Shown piece after piece: positions 34,788-44,607 of a stretch of 64,000 bases of DNA. A program made the translations under genes and the position numbers. The stretch spans positions 186,001 through 250,000 of the forward strand of contig NZ_JPOS01000018.1 in assembly GCF_000759025.1 (NCBI RefSeq). The letters are read 5' to 3'. This DNA comes from Phaeodactylibacter xiamenensis (GTDB taxonomy: Bacteria > Bacteroidota > Bacteroidia > Chitinophagales > Saprospiraceae). Positions within the stretch are counted from its first letter, which is position 1, and the number at the start of each line of letters is the position of its first letter. The notes beneath the pieces are model-generated. The model did not search any database. It was not told the DNA's origin and was given only the letters and a program-made list of their open reading frames with translations.

Positions 34788-35237
34788 ATGAATTTGTCCA
34801 CCACCCGCCAAACCCGGGCCAACTTCATCCGGCTGCTTTCCGGCATGAGCCTTGAAGCTGTTAACCACATCCCGGAAGGCTTCAATAATAACCTGATCTG
34901 GAATTTCGGGCACATCATTGCCACACAACAGCTGCTCACCTATAGCTTATCCGGGCTGGAGCCCAAAGTAGGAGAGGAAATACTGGCAGCGTTCCGCAAA
35001 GGAACAAAACCGGAAAAAGTGCATACCACGGCCGAACTGGAAGGGCTCAAAAGGCTTGCCGAAAGCACCTTGGACCAGCTTGAAGCCGACTTGGAGGCGG
35101 GCCTGTTCCAAACATTCGAATCCTATCCTACCAGCTATGGGGTAGAACTCACTAATATTGAAGAAGCGGTTGCTTTCAACGCATTGCACGAAGCCCTCCA
35201 CCTGGGCTACGCTATGGCATTGAAGCGGGCACTCTAA
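34788..35237 (+). CDS. DinB family protein
   Basis: The start at 34788 gives a 149-residue four-helix bundle protein. The three metal ligands of the DinB/YfiT superfamily are visible: His in NFGHIIATQ and the His pair in ALHEALHLGYAM. Members are metal-dependent enzymes of thiol transfer or similar chemistry, often stress-linked; the substrate is unknown here. Its last 26 bp overlap the end of the convergent ThuA gene. Confidence 0.8.
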   Translation: MNLSTTRQTRANFIRLLSGMSLEAVNHIPEGFNNNLIWNFGHIIATQQLLTYSLSGLEPKVGEEILAAFRKGTKPEKVHTTAELEGLKRLAESTLDQLEADLEAGLFQTFESYPTSYGVELTNIEEAVAFNALHEALHLGYAMALKRAL

Positions 35238-36330
35238 GCTGCCGCTCCTGCCAGTACGCATCATCGTGAAATTGGAAAGCTGTGGGCTGGTAATCGCCTA
35301 TGGTATCCACATTCGAGGCTTCCGGCACCGGCTGCCCGGTCAGGTAAAAAACAGCATTCACCAACAGGCGGCGAAACTCCTCGTCGAGCATATCCGTAGA
35401 GGCGCCCATCGTGCAGGCGAAGGCTTCCCCAGCTTGCCCGCCCGGTAACTGGTAGGGCTTCAGCCAGGCTACGGGCATCATCGGCTGATTGGGATTGTAG
35501 AAACGCTCGCTCGCCGGATTGGTAGAGGCAATCGCCCATTGGTCTTCCCGCATGCCGTACATCACATCAGACTCATCGTAACTCCTGGTATTATCTGTCA
35601 CCTGCCCGTAAACCAGGGGTGTGGCTGTACTGTCCAATGGCCCGGACAAACCATACACATCCGTAGGGCCCCATATTTCACCCGACTGAATATCATTGAG
35701 CACGGGATGCTTCGCCGCCTCCCGTGGAATGATACCCCGTGTACTTTGGTGCTTGTGGTGCCCGTGGTGGCTGTGCCAGTTGGTGCCCAGCACCAGTTGC
35801 CCGAACCCTCCGTGCCAGGCCTCCTTCTCTCCCTGATAATAATTGCCCCAATGACTCCACGGGCTGAGCGTATCCCTGAACCGGAACGCATGGGTGGCAG
35901 TACGAAGCCCAATAACCGGTTTCCCTGCCTCCAGGTAAGCTTTGAAATACCCCATCTGCTCATCGGGCAGCTCCCTGAACCGGGTGAAAAGCACCAGCAA
36001 ATCTGCCTCTTCCAGCTGCTCCAGCCCCGGAATATGGTAAACGTAGTTGGGATTGATGATACCGGGCTGCTCCGGATGCTGCGCAAAGAGCACCGTGCAG
36101 TCAAAGCCATGCCGCTGTGCGAGGATTTGGGCCAGTTGGGGCAGGGCTTCCTCCGAGCGGTACTCCTCATCCCCGCTCACCAGTATGACCTTTAGGCGTT
36201 CCGTTGTTTCAGATGCCGGCCCGTAAGTCGCATAGGAAGGAGGTGGGCCTTCTGGCGCTTTAGGGGTTTGCTCCCCGGCACAACTCCAAAGCAGCAGCAG
36301 GGTGGACAATAACAGCAGCGTATGCTTCAT
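35212..36330 (-). CDS. ThuA-domain lipoprotein
   Basis: The 372-residue protein has a lipoprotein signal (LLLLWSCAG, Cys17) and a ThuA domain (type 1 glutamine amidotransferase-like fold) at about residues 45-320, with KVILVSGDEEYRSEEALP, PGIINPNYVYHIPGLE and GLRTATHAFRF. ThuA proteins take part in sugar catabolism, for example trehalose and other disaccharide use, often with PVC-type cytochrome proteins. It lies 9 bp after the large cytochrome gene and forms an operon with it, so the two probably act together at the cell surface or in the periplasm. Confidence 0.85.
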   Translation of the reverse strand: MKHTLLLLSTLLLLWSCAGEQTPKAPEGPPPSYATYGPASETTERLKVILVSGDEEYRSEEALPQLAQILAQRHGFDCTVLFAQHPEQPGIINPNYVYHIPGLEQLEEADLLVLFTRFRELPDEQMGYFKAYLEAGKPVIGLRTATHAFRFRDTLSPWSHWGNYYQGEKEAWHGGFGQLVLGTNWHSHHGHHKHQSTRGIIPREAAKHPVLNDIQSGEIWGPTDVYGLSGPLDSTATPLVYGQVTDNTRSYDESDVMYGMREDQWAIASTNPASERFYNPNQPMMPVAWLKPYQLPGGQAGEAFACTMGASTDMLDEEFRRLLVNAVFYLTGQPVPEASNVDTIGDYQPTAFQFHDDAYWQERQLRVPASMP

Positions 36331-36339
36331 GGTTTGTTT

Positions 36340-39300
36340 CTATTTTGGGTGTTGGCCCAGCAGCTCTGCCGGGCGGTAAAAGCCTTCCTTCTCCGCAACT
36401 GCAGTGCGTACCCTTTTAACCTCTGCCGGAGCTATGGGCGTAGCGCTGTTGCCAAAGGCATTGCGTACGTAAGATAACACATCTGCGATTTCCTTGTCGC
36501 TCAATAAGCCCTCAAAAGCGGTCATAGGCACCTGCCCGGGATAGGTTTGCCCATTGACCTCAATGGGGCCGTGCAGCCCTTTCAGCGTTAGCTTGATCAG
36601 GCGCTCCTTGCTGCCTGTTACCCATTCTGATCCGGCCAGGGGCGGGAATCCGGAAGCGGTAAGCCCTTTACCATCCGGCTGATGGCAGGTAATGCAGGAG
36701 CCTTCGCGTTCGTACACCTGTTGCCCGGGGCTAAGGGTAGCTTCAAGGCCCGCTGATGCAACGGGCCTATCGGTGTAGAGGCGTTCGCGCAAGATGGCAT
36801 ATACCGGTTCCATCCACTCATCCACGGCTTCCTGTTCGGCACGTTCCAGCACAGACCGGGCAACGGCAGGCTCCAGCCAGGAAGCGGCTACGACAGCCTC
36901 CAGGCGCACCCGCCCATTTGGGTCACCGGCACATGCTAACAGCAAGTCTGCCTGATCGGCTACCTGATGCCCGGTATAACGCAAAACGCGCACCGCTGCT
37001 GCCCGCACCCGGTAATCTTTGGCTTTGAGCAACTGCCGCAGCAAAGGCTCCTCTACCTGATTGAGCCCCCAACTGACCCAAAGCGCTTCGAGTAGATGTC
37101 GTTCGTACCCGGCATCCAATGTGTCCAAATTTACTGTCCACCTGCGCAGGGCGGGCAGGACATCGGCGGCATTTCTGCCTCTAAGCTCGCGGCGGGTCCG
37201 ATAGCGGGTGCGGTACTCCGGCAGCTTGAGGTTATCCAATAAGGTGGGTACAGCTGCTCCGTCGATTTCGGCGGGGCTGACGAAGGGGCGGCCCGGGTAG
37301 GTCACCCGGTAAATACGACCGTGGGCATGGTCGCGCAGGGGGTCGCGGGCATTATGCTGCATGTGGCCGATAAGGCGGTTGTGCCAGTCCGCAAGATAGA
37401 GGGAGCCATCGGGCGCAAATTCCATATCGACAGGCCGAAAGTGAGGATCAGAAGACTGCAACAGGTCTTGCCGGTGGCGGCTGCTGTACCCGGTCCCGGC
37501 TTCCAGCATTTGGTGCTGCTTGGTGCCCAAAAAACCAATAGTATTGTTGATGAGCAAATCGCCCTGTACCTCATCTGGAAAATGGCGGCTCGATACAAAT
37601 TCCAGGCCCGAGGTGGGGCGCACCCGGTGAGCCGCCTCAATGATATTAGCGGCCTTGGGGCTGGCTTTTCCATATACCGGTGCAATAGTGCCCGGTGACA
37701 TCCACCGCACGTCCGGTCCGGAGGTTTCGGCGAAGAAGGGCTGTCCCCAGGCATCAAAAGCAATACCCCATGGGTTGGGAATGGCCAATTGCGCGGTGCG
37801 CTCCAGGCGATGCCGGGCGGGATTGTACCGGTAAAAGCCGCCGTTAGTGCCACGGACAGTGCCGTACACTGTTTCTACGTTGGTGTGCAAAAACGTGCCC
37901 TCCCCCATGAAAATGGCGCCGGAGGGGTCCGCACAAAACGCACTAATGGCGTGATGTGTATCGTGGTCGTCGAAACCGCCAAGCAAAATTTCCCTTCGGT
38001 CTGCCCGGTCATCCCCATCCGTGTCCGTCAGTAATACCAGGCTGCTGCCTTGAGAAACGTACACCCCTTCCGGGGCGATTTCAAACCCAATAGGCAAGTG
38101 TAGCCCATCCGCAAAGGTGGTCTGCCGGTCGGCTTTCCCATCCCCGTCCGTATCTTCCAGAATGAGAATTTTGTCGTTGGGTCGCTTGTCGCCGGGCTTG
38201 TAGTGGGGGTAGGAAGGCATCACTGCCACCCAAAGCCGGCCTTTGTTATCGAAAGACAATTGTACAGGGTTAGCGAGATCTTCGAATTCCTTTTCAGAGG
38301 CAAATAGCTCTACTTTATAGCCAGGGGCTGCCGTTAGCGTAGCCTCTGCATCAGCGCCATATTGGTAAGGCATTAGCCCATCGGCTGGTTTAAAATTGGT
38401 CTCTACCAGCGGGAGGTAGGGCGTACGGGCATCTGCGGTTTTCAGGTCATAGGGCTCGCCCTGTAACAGCTTCCAGATAGCCGTATCTCTAACTGCCGTC
38501 ATCGCCCGGATTTTCCGGATTTCTGCCGGGTAATTGTCCGGGCCGTAGGGTTCGTAGCGGCGGCCGTACACATGCACGCTGTTGGGAATTTTGTAGTCGT
38601 TAGCCCAAAACCAGTTTTTGTCCTGCACGGCTTTCCGGAGGGTGTCGGGCTCGACGCTGATTTCCGGGCTTTTGCCAAAGAGCTGATCGGCCAGGTAGCT
38701 GGCTACGCGCTGATTGCCTGCATCATTTAGTTGCAGCCCGTCGATGGTCAGGGGCTGCCCTTCGGCATACCATGCTTTGGAAGGCTCAAAAAGGTCGACG
38801 ACCGGTACGCCTTCTGCCACTGCGACCTCCTGAATAGCATCGGTATACAGCGACAGCATGGCATTTTGGCGGTGGCCTTTCGGCAAATCAGCGGTAGCGG
38901 AAAGGTCCTGAATAGCAGTGGGCGTCACCAGGATTAGCTGGGGCGGGTGGATATTGTTATAAGCCTGCCCGAGGGTGTGCCGGATAAAGGCCCGAAGCTC
39001 CGCTTTGAAAGTGGGCAACCGGTCCGGACCAAACTGTGCCGCATTATACCCCCAGAATGCCAGGATGATGTCAGCATTGAGGGTATCGAGCCATTCATCA
39101 GGATAGGAAAAGTGCCCCTCGCTGTGGGATGGGTTGGCCAACTCTTCGTAGTAAGCTTCAGCCCCCGGAAAAGCCCAGGGCGTATTGCGTGCCGGATGAG
39201 GACGGAACCCCGGCATATCACCGCCGTCGCAGAGGTTCCGTATAAACAAAAGGCTATCAGGGTGCCGCAGGTGGAAAGCCGCCTCAAGGTGCCCGTAGTG

Positions 39301-39465
39301 CAGCATACGGGCACAAATATTACCGCCAATGATGGCGATGCGGCTGCCTTTGCTGACGGTGACTACGGGTTGTGGGCCGGGGCTGCATGCGCTCAGGGCA
39401 ATGCCCAAAAGGAGGACTAGTGCAATCGGGCGAAGGGAAAGGAAATTATGGAGTGAACCGGGCAT
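36340..39465 (-). CDS. PVC-type heme-binding dehydrogenase-like lipoprotein with SGNH-like and HEAT parts
   Basis: The ATG at 39465 (MPGSLHNFLS) gives 1041 residues with a good lipoprotein signal (IALSAC, Cys27); an in-frame start 10 codons upstream is less likely. Domains in order: an SGNH-hydrolase-like domain (about 40-265), a six-bladed PVC-type membrane-bound dehydrogenase propeller (about 360-750), HEAT-like repeats (about 760-890) and a C-terminal cytochrome c domain with CITCH (Cys924, Cys927, His928). Such proteins are thought to oxidise sugars and pass electrons to the respiratory chain. In the SGNH part the nucleophile motif is GGN (47-49) and the end motif DGLQ instead of DxxH, so this domain is probably inactive. 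Confidence 0.85.
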   Translation of the reverse strand: MPGSLHNFLSLRPIALVLLLGIALSACSPGPQPVVTVSKGSRIAIIGGNICARMLHYGHLEAAFHLRHPDSLLFIRNLCDGGDMPGFRPHPARNTPWAFPGAEAYYEELANPSHSEGHFSYPDEWLDTLNADIILAFWGYNAAQFGPDRLPTFKAELRAFIRHTLGQAYNNIHPPQLILVTPTAIQDLSATADLPKGHRQNAMLSLYTDAIQEVAVAEGVPVVDLFEPSKAWYAEGQPLTIDGLQLNDAGNQRVASYLADQLFGKSPEISVEPDTLRKAVQDKNWFWANDYKIPNSVHVYGRRYEPYGPDNYPAEIRKIRAMTAVRDTAIWKLLQGEPYDLKTADARTPYLPLVETNFKPADGLMPYQYGADAEATLTAAPGYKVELFASEKEFEDLANPVQLSFDNKGRLWVAVMPSYPHYKPGDKRPNDKILILEDTDGDGKADRQTTFADGLHLPIGFEIAPEGVYVSQGSSLVLLTDTDGDDRADRREILLGGFDDHDTHHAISAFCADPSGAIFMGEGTFLHTNVETVYGTVRGTNGGFYRYNPARHRLERTAQLAIPNPWGIAFDAWGQPFFAETSGPDVRWMSPGTIAPVYGKASPKAANIIEAAHRVRPTSGLEFVSSRHFPDEVQGDLLINNTIGFLGTKQHQMLEAGTGYSSRHRQDLLQSSDPHFRPVDMEFAPDGSLYLADWHNRLIGHMQHNARDPLRDHAHGRIYRVTYPGRPFVSPAEIDGAAVPTLLDNLKLPEYRTRYRTRRELRGRNAADVLPALRRWTVNLDTLDAGYERHLLEALWVSWGLNQVEEPLLRQLLKAKDYRVRAAAVRVLRYTGHQVADQADLLLACAGDPNGRVRLEAVVAASWLEPAVARSVLERAEQEAVDEWMEPVYAILRERLYTDRPVASAGLEATLSPGQQVYEREGSCITCHQPDGKGLTASGFPPLAGSEWVTGSKERLIKLTLKGLHGPIEVNGQTYPGQVPMTAFEGLLSDKEIADVLSYVRNAFGNSATPIAPAEVKRVRTAVAEKEGFYRPAELLGQHPK

Positions 39466-39578
39466 GAGTATGGCTTGAAAGGCACCATTGAGCAATTTTG
39501 AATGTATTAGCCAATGCTGCGCTGAGTATTAAGGGCTTCTCGAAAATAAGAAGAAAAAAATGGATGGCAAATAAATGA

Positions 39579-39619
39579 AAACAGGGCACCTCCCCACTCA
39601 TTGGAAAAGCGCCCTGTTT
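39579..39619 (-). terminator. Terminator downstream of proS
   Basis: A 9-bp perfect stem (AAACAGGGC at 39579-39587 with GCCCTGTTT at 39611-39619) with a 23-nt loop lies just past the proS stop on its strand, followed on the minus strand by TTCATTTATTT. It should end the proS transcript before the PVC-type gene upstream region. Confidence 0.55.
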
Positions 39620-39637
39620 GACGGATAAAACGTTTTT

Positions 39638-41131
39638 TTAGTATGCCTTGGCAAACAGTACCCGCTGCCCGGAAGGCTTACCGGTGAGGACACACTGCCC
39701 TTCTTCTTTTTCATTATCGAGTGGGATGCAGCGGATCGTAGCTTTGGTCAGCTCCTTGATCTTTAGCTCTGTTTCGGTAGTGCCGTCCCAGTGAGCAGAG
39801 ACAAAGCCGCCGCCCCAGGATTCGATTTCAGCGTTGCCATTGCCGGAAACCGCTTCCTTAAAATCATCGAAGTTGTCCACCTTCGTGATATTGTCGTCGC
39901 GGAACTGTTTCGCCCGTTCGAAAAGGTTGTTCTGAATTTCGGCCAGCAGATTCTCGATATATGCCGCTGCCTCGTCAATAGGCACGAAGGTCTTCTCTTT
40001 GGTATCGCGGCGGGCGATTTCCACCTGGCCTTTTTCCAGGTCGCGCTTACCGATGCCGATGCGGACTGGGATGCCCTTCATCTCATGCTCAGCAAACTTA
40101 AAGCCTGGACGGTTCTTTTCGTCATCGTCAAACTTGACGCGAATGCCGCGGCCGCGCAGCGCTTTCATTACTTTTTCTGCCGCCTCGCCGATTTCCGGAC
40201 CGGGCTTTGGAATAGGGACAATGACCACCTGCGTAGGTGCAAGTTTCGGCGGTATTACCAGCCCATCGTCGTCGGAGTGGGTCATGATCAGGCCACCGAG
40301 CAGACGAGTGGAAACGCCCCATGAAGTCGCCCAAACGTACTCCTGCTGATTCTCCTTATTGAGAAACTTCACATCAAAAGCTTTGGCAAAGTTCTGCCCC
40401 AGGAAGTGGGAGGTACCTGCCTGCAACGCCTTGCCGTCCTGCATAAGCGCCTCAATGGTGAAGGTCTCATCCGCTCCGGCAAAGCGTTCATTGGCGGTCT
40501 TAATGCCCTTGACAACTGGCATGGCCATATATTCTTCCGCAAATTCGGCGTAAACCCGCTGCATTTGCAAGGCCTCTTCCATCGCTTCTTCGCGGGTGGC
40601 GTGAGCGGTGTGCCCTTCCTGCCACAGGAACTCTGTGGTGCGCAGGAACAGGCGGGTCCGCATTTCCCAGCGCACTACGTTGGCCCACTGATTGATCAGC
40701 AGAGGCAGGTCGCGGTAGGAGTTGATCCAGTCCTTGTAGGTATCCCAGATGATAGTCTCGGAGGTGGGGCGCACAATGAGCTCTTCTTCCAGCTTCGCAT
40801 CCGGATCGACCACCACACCGTTGCCATTAGGGTCATTCATCAGGCGATGGTGGGTAATTACCGCACACTCCTTCGCAAAACCCTCAACGTGCTGCGCCTC
40901 GCGGCTGAGGAAACTTTTGGGGATAAACAGCGGAAAATAGGCATTCACATGTCCGGTCTCCTTGAACATCCGGTCGAGCTCGTCCCTCATATTTTCCCAA
41001 ATTGCGAAGCCGGTGGGCTTAATCACCATGCAGCCTTTCACTTTAGAGTGGTCAGCCAGGCCTGCCCGCTTCACAATATCGAGGTACCACTGAGAGTAGT
41101 TGTCTTTTCGCTGAGTAATTGCTTTAGCCAT
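39638..41131 (-). CDS. proS: Prolyl-tRNA synthetase (archaeal/eukaryal type)
   Basis: ProS charges tRNA-Pro. The 497-residue length and the absence of the bacterial INS editing domain mark it as the archaeal/eukaryal-like type, usual in Bacteroidota. Class II motifs are visible: motif 2 around [24 protein letters not shown] and motif 3 near [16 protein letters not shown]. The C-terminal anticodon-binding and zinc-binding-like parts follow ([10 protein letters not shown] onwards), with an end in LFAKAY typical of this type. Confidence 0.96.
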   Translation of the reverse strand: MAKAITQRKDNYSQWYLDIVKRAGLADHSKVKGCMVIKPTGFAIWENMRDELDRMFKETGHVNAYFPLFIPKSFLSREAQHVEGFAKECAVITHHRLMNDPNGNGVVVDPDAKLEEELIVRPTSETIIWDTYKDWINSYRDLPLLINQWANVVRWEMRTRLFLRTTEFLWQEGHTAHATREEAMEEALQMQRVYAEFAEEYMAMPVVKGIKTANERFAGADETFTIEALMQDGKALQAGTSHFLGQNFAKAFDVKFLNKENQQEYVWATSWGVSTRLLGGLIMTHSDDDGLVIPPKLAPTQVVIVPIPKPGPEIGEAAEKVMKALRGRGIRVKFDDDEKNRPGFKFAEHEMKGIPVRIGIGKRDLEKGQVEIARRDTKEKTFVPIDEAAAYIENLLAEIQNNLFERAKQFRDDNITKVDNFDDFKEAVSGNGNAEIESWGGGFVSAHWDGTTETELKIKELTKATIRCIPLDNEKEEGQCVLTGKPSGQRVLFAKAY

Positions 41132-41358
41132 AAAATTGTCTTATTATCCGCTGTTTTAACAGGATTTAACCGTTTGTATACCGTACTTTTGTTCCGCAAA
41201 AGCCCGTTTTAACAGTTGTTAATTCGCGATTAGCCTTTATTTAACAAGGTGCAAACGCGGTTTTAAAGGGGCTTTAACTAAAAATTAGGCACAAAAGTAA
41301 TAAATTACGTGTTGTAAGAAATAAGAGCGCAACGGTAATTACATTAAAAACAATTTTT
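41132..41358. promoter_or_regulatory. Divergent promoter region between proS and the Trp/Ser-repeat gene
   Basis: Two perfect -7 elements are seen: TACTTTTG on the plus strand at 41184-41191 and the same element on the minus strand at 41292-41299. Each would give a leader of about 160 nt, so the two transcripts would overlap in their 5' ends. No clear -33 partner was found for either, so the assignment is moderate. Confidence 0.4.
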
Positions 41359-42867
41359 ATGAAAAGCTATAAGATATCGCCTTTGTTGATCGCCCTGTTC
41401 CTGGTCTGGGGTATGGGCGATATAGGCGCGCAGTACGACGATCTTTACTACAATCCGGATACGGACGGCGCTTACTATGATTATGGCAACAGCTTTAATG
41501 ATGGTAATGCCTCCACCTCCGACCGGAATAACGACGAATACTACGACGATGAGTATTATGATTATGAATACACCTCCCGGATTCGTCGCTTCCACCGGTC
41601 CTATCAAGGGTTTGGATTCTTTGATCCGGTCTACGTAGACTACGCCTATTTTGATCCTTTCTTTAATCCAGCCACTACGTTACTGATCTATGATTCGCCC
41701 TGGCGTTGGAACAGGTGGAATCGCTGGAACAGATGGAACAGATGGAATAACTGGGGCCCGGGTATCAACATCAATGTTGGTATTGGTTTCGGCAACACCT
41801 GGGGCTGGGGCAGCCCGTGGGGCTTTAATGCCTGGAATTCCCCCTGGGGCTTCAACCGCTGGAATTCTCCATGGGGTTGGAATGACTGGGGCTTCAACAG
41901 CTGGAACAACCCATGGGCATGGGGCGGCGGTGTCTACTGCCCACCAACCTGGGGCAACGGCTTCGCCTACAATACAGTAAATAATGTGACCATCAATAAT
42001 AATAACAACGATGGCAGGGGTACCTACTATGGTCCGCGTACCAATGGTTCTGTGAACCGGCCAAGCCAGGCCCGCCGGGACATCGGATTGCAGCAGGATG
42101 GCCGTACGCCGACTACCGCAACACCGAAAGATGTAACGGTAAACCGGGCAGGAGCATCTCCCCGCACTGCGGAAACAACTCCCAACCGCCGGAGCGATCA
42201 GAATCCTAATGCAGCGCAGGTCAGCCGTACCTACGAGCGTCCGCGCACCTATGACCGGTCACCTACGACTACCGTGACGCCGGAGCGTTCGAGAGCCGTA
42301 ACCAGCCGTAGCAATGCACCACGGACTTCCACCCGAACCCGTACGGCAACGCCTCGCGACTATAACGCACCGCGCAGCAGTGGTACTTATGACCGCAGTG
42401 GCAGTACGCCACGCACCTACGACCGTGGCTCGGGCAATAGCCGCAACTCGCGGACCTATTCCACACCACGTAGTAGCCGAAGTTACGACCGGGGCAATAG
42501 CAGCAGTGGGAGCAACCGTACTTATACGCCACGCTCCGACCGCAGCAATTCCTCACGGAGCTATACGCCGCGCAGCAATTCCAGCTCGCGCAGCAGCCGC
42601 AGTTACTCGCCAAGCAACAACCGGAGCTCACGCTCCTACACGCCCCGCAGTAACAGCAGCTCTCCGAGCAGAAGCTATTCTTCGCCAAGCAGAAGCAGTA
42701 GCCGGAGTTACTCTTCGCCAAGCAGAAGCAGTAGCCGGAGTTACTCTTCGCCAAGCCGGAGCAGCAGCAGCAGAAGCTACTCCTCTCCAAGCCGAAGCAG
42801 TAGCAGCAGCCGAAGCAGCGGCAGCAGCAGCCGGTCTTCCAGCCCAAGCCGGAGCCGGGGAAACTAG
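41359..42867 (+). CDS. Secreted low-complexity protein with Trp-Asn and Ser-Arg repeats
   Basis: The 502-residue protein has a signal peptide (cleavage after IGAQ, residue about 25), an acidic Tyr/Asp-rich start (DDLYYNPDTDGAYYD), then tandem WNRWNRW units (about residues 113-125) and NSPWGF units (to about 200), and a long C-terminal tail of Ser, Arg, Tyr, Pro and Thr repeats. In the tail a 33-bp DNA unit coding for PSRSSSRSYSS is repeated near 42685, 42718 and 42751. The strong charge shift from acidic to very basic and the aromatic repeats suggest a surface, matrix or adhesive protein. No known domain is seen. Confidence 0.75.
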   Translation: MKSYKISPLLIALFLVWGMGDIGAQYDDLYYNPDTDGAYYDYGNSFNDGNASTSDRNNDEYYDDEYYDYEYTSRIRRFHRSYQGFGFFDPVYVDYAYFDPFFNPATTLLIYDSPWRWNRWNRWNRWNRWNNWGPGININVGIGFGNTWGWGSPWGFNAWNSPWGFNRWNSPWGWNDWGFNSWNNPWAWGGGVYCPPTWGNGFAYNTVNNVTINNNNNDGRGTYYGPRTNGSVNRPSQARRDIGLQQDGRTPTTATPKDVTVNRAGASPRTAETTPNRRSDQNPNAAQVSRTYERPRTYDRSPTTTVTPERSRAVTSRSNAPRTSTRTRTATPRDYNAPRSSGTYDRSGSTPRTYDRGSGNSRNSRTYSTPRSSRSYDRGNSSSGSNRTYTPRSDRSNSSRSYTPRSNSSSRSSRSYSPSNNRSSRSYTPRSNSSSPSRSYSSPSRSSSRSYSSPSRSSSRSYSSPSRSSSSRSYSSPSRSSSSSRSSGSSSRSSSPSRSRGN

Positions 42868-42902
42868 TCTGACCAATATTGACTTCGTTTGACGAGCGAG
42901 AG

Positions 42903-42950
42903 AAGGGGTGGAGCATACCGATGAACTGGTCCCACCCCTTTTCTTATGCA
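42903..42950 (+). terminator. Terminator after the repeat protein gene
   Basis: A 9-bp stem (AAGGGGTGG at 42903-42911 with CCACCCCTT at 42932-42940), loop of 20 nt, followed by TTCTTA fits a rho-independent terminator for the gene ending at 42867. Confidence 0.6.
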
Positions 42951-42997
42951 CCGCACTTACGTCCCTCTCTACTTGTTGACCAATAAAAACTATCCTA

Positions 42998-44524
42998 ATG
43001 AAGTATACGATCGCTTTTGCAGCCCTTCTCTTCTGCTTTAGCGGAACGATGTGGGCACAAAACTTTTCGGACGCGCTGCGCCTTTCCAATTTTCAGGTAG
43101 GCGGCACCGCCCGCTCCATCGGAGCCGGCAGTGCAATGGGCGCTATGGGCTCTGATTTTTCCGTCATGAGCACCAACCCTGCCGGACTAGGCTGGTACCG
43201 GGGCTCAGAATTTGTTATTTCTCCGGGCGTCTTCAATTCCAGCACCACTTCCAGGCTGCTCAATGATGACAACAGCACAGGCATTGAAGAGAACCGCGCT
43301 AATTTCAATCTGAATACCTTCGGCGTGGTATTCGCTAATGCCAATACTAACCGCGACTGGCGGGCAACTAACTTCGCCATTGGCGTGAACCGGCTGGCTA
43401 ATTTCCATCAGGACTTCTACTTTGAAGGCTCCTCGCCCGGCTCTATCGTCAACCGGTTCCAGGAGCAGGCTAACAGTGAAGCAGGGTTTTCTGATTTTGA
43501 GTCCGGACTGGCTTTTGATGTAGGGGCACTGTATCAAATTGGTGGTGATGATTTCTACTCCTCTGATTTTGATAACACCCCCAATGCCAACGTCTTCAAG
43601 CGGCAGGATGTCTTTACGAGTGGAGCCATCAACGAGTTTGTCTTGTCTTTTGCCGGCAACTACAAAGATCGGCTCATGATCGGTGGTACAATTGGTGTGC
43701 CCATCATCCGCTACGAAGTCGATAAGGAATACCGGGAGGAAGACCGGGGAATGGAAGCGGATGGCAATATTCCATTTTTCAACGCGCTGACGTATAATGA
43801 AAACCTGTCCACAAGTGGTACCGGTATCAACCTGAAACTGGGCGCCATTTACCGGGCCAACCAAATGCTGCGCCTGGGTATGGCTGTACATTCGCCCACC
43901 TTTATGCGGCTGGATGATGTATACACGGCAAGTATGGGGTACAACTATACGGATCAGGAAGGCGACTTTAATTTCACTTCACAGTCGCCGGATGGCAGCT
44001 TCGAATACCGCCTGCAGACGCCCTGGCGCTTTATAGGCAGTGCCGGGTTTATCATCAATAATGGCAGCCTTAAGCCTGCCAATGGTAACCGGGAGCTGAT
44101 GGTAAGAGTGCCACGGGGCGGATTTATTTCTGCTGAGATTGAATACCTGAACTATGGCGAAAACCAGTTTCGCTATGATGGCTTTGGCGATGCTGAAAGG
44201 GAAGTCAATGCTGCAATTGCTGAAGAGCTGACAAGCGCCTGGAACCTCCGCCTGGGCGGTGAGTATGCCTATGACCAATTCCGGGTGCGCGCCGGTTACA
44301 CTTTGCAGCAATCACCGTTGCAGGGCGACGATACCACCAACAGCATCATCAGCGCAGGCCTCGGGCTGCACAAAAAGACCTTCTTCCTGGATATGGCCTA
44401 CCGCCGGCAAATGAATGAAGCCCTCTACGCACCTTACCTCACTTTTGATGCCCCCGAGCAACTGGTAGAACAGCAAGCCAACCTTGGGCAAATCGTATTT
44501 ACTCTTGGCTTTAGGTGGTTTTAA
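42998..44524 (+). CDS. FadL/OmpP1-like outer-membrane transport protein
   Basis: The 508-residue protein has a signal peptide (cleavage after MWAQ) and then GGTARSIGAGSAMGAMGSD followed by STNPAGLGWYRGSE, the conserved N-terminal hatch-like stretch of OmpP1/FadL/TodX-type porins. The rest alternates short strands and turns and ends in FTLGFRWF, a beta-barrel C-terminal aromatic signature. Such proteins carry hydrophobic compounds across the outer membrane; in Bacteroidota the exact cargo is usually unknown. It is transcribed alone between terminators. Confidence 0.85.
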   Translation: MKYTIAFAALLFCFSGTMWAQNFSDALRLSNFQVGGTARSIGAGSAMGAMGSDFSVMSTNPAGLGWYRGSEFVISPGVFNSSTTSRLLNDDNSTGIEENRANFNLNTFGVVFANANTNRDWRATNFAIGVNRLANFHQDFYFEGSSPGSIVNRFQEQANSEAGFSDFESGLAFDVGALYQIGGDDFYSSDFDNTPNANVFKRQDVFTSGAINEFVLSFAGNYKDRLMIGGTIGVPIIRYEVDKEYREEDRGMEADGNIPFFNALTYNENLSTSGTGINLKLGAIYRANQMLRLGMAVHSPTFMRLDDVYTASMGYNYTDQEGDFNFTSQSPDGSFEYRLQTPWRFIGSAGFIINNGSLKPANGNRELMVRVPRGGFISAEIEYLNYGENQFRYDGFGDAEREVNAAIAEELTSAWNLRLGGEYAYDQFRVRAGYTLQQSPLQGDDTTNSIISAGLGLHKKTFFLDMAYRRQMNEALYAPYLTFDAPEQLVEQQANLGQIVFTLGFRWF

Positions 44525-44574
44525 CAACTAACGTCCTACCAGGGTGTTTGTAAGGCATAACCAAAAAATACGAC

Positions 44575-44599
44575 ACAGGAGCTGCGCCGCAGCTCCTGT
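44575..44599 (+). terminator. Perfect 12-bp hairpin directly before the YdjM-type gene
   Basis: CAGGAGCTGCG-C-CGCAGCTCCTG (44576-44598, extended by one A-T pair) is followed by TTTGCTG and the ATG at 44608. It may end the porin transcript, but with only three T and a start codon 9 bp away it may instead control translation of the next gene. Confidence 0.55.
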
Positions 44600-44607
44600 T
44601 TGCTGAT

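Noticed and set aside
42628-43089. Minus-strand frames opposite the Ser-Arg repeat region
   Set aside because: They arise from the repetitive DNA and give low-complexity Ala/Cys-rich products; the plus-strand gene has a signal peptide and terminator.
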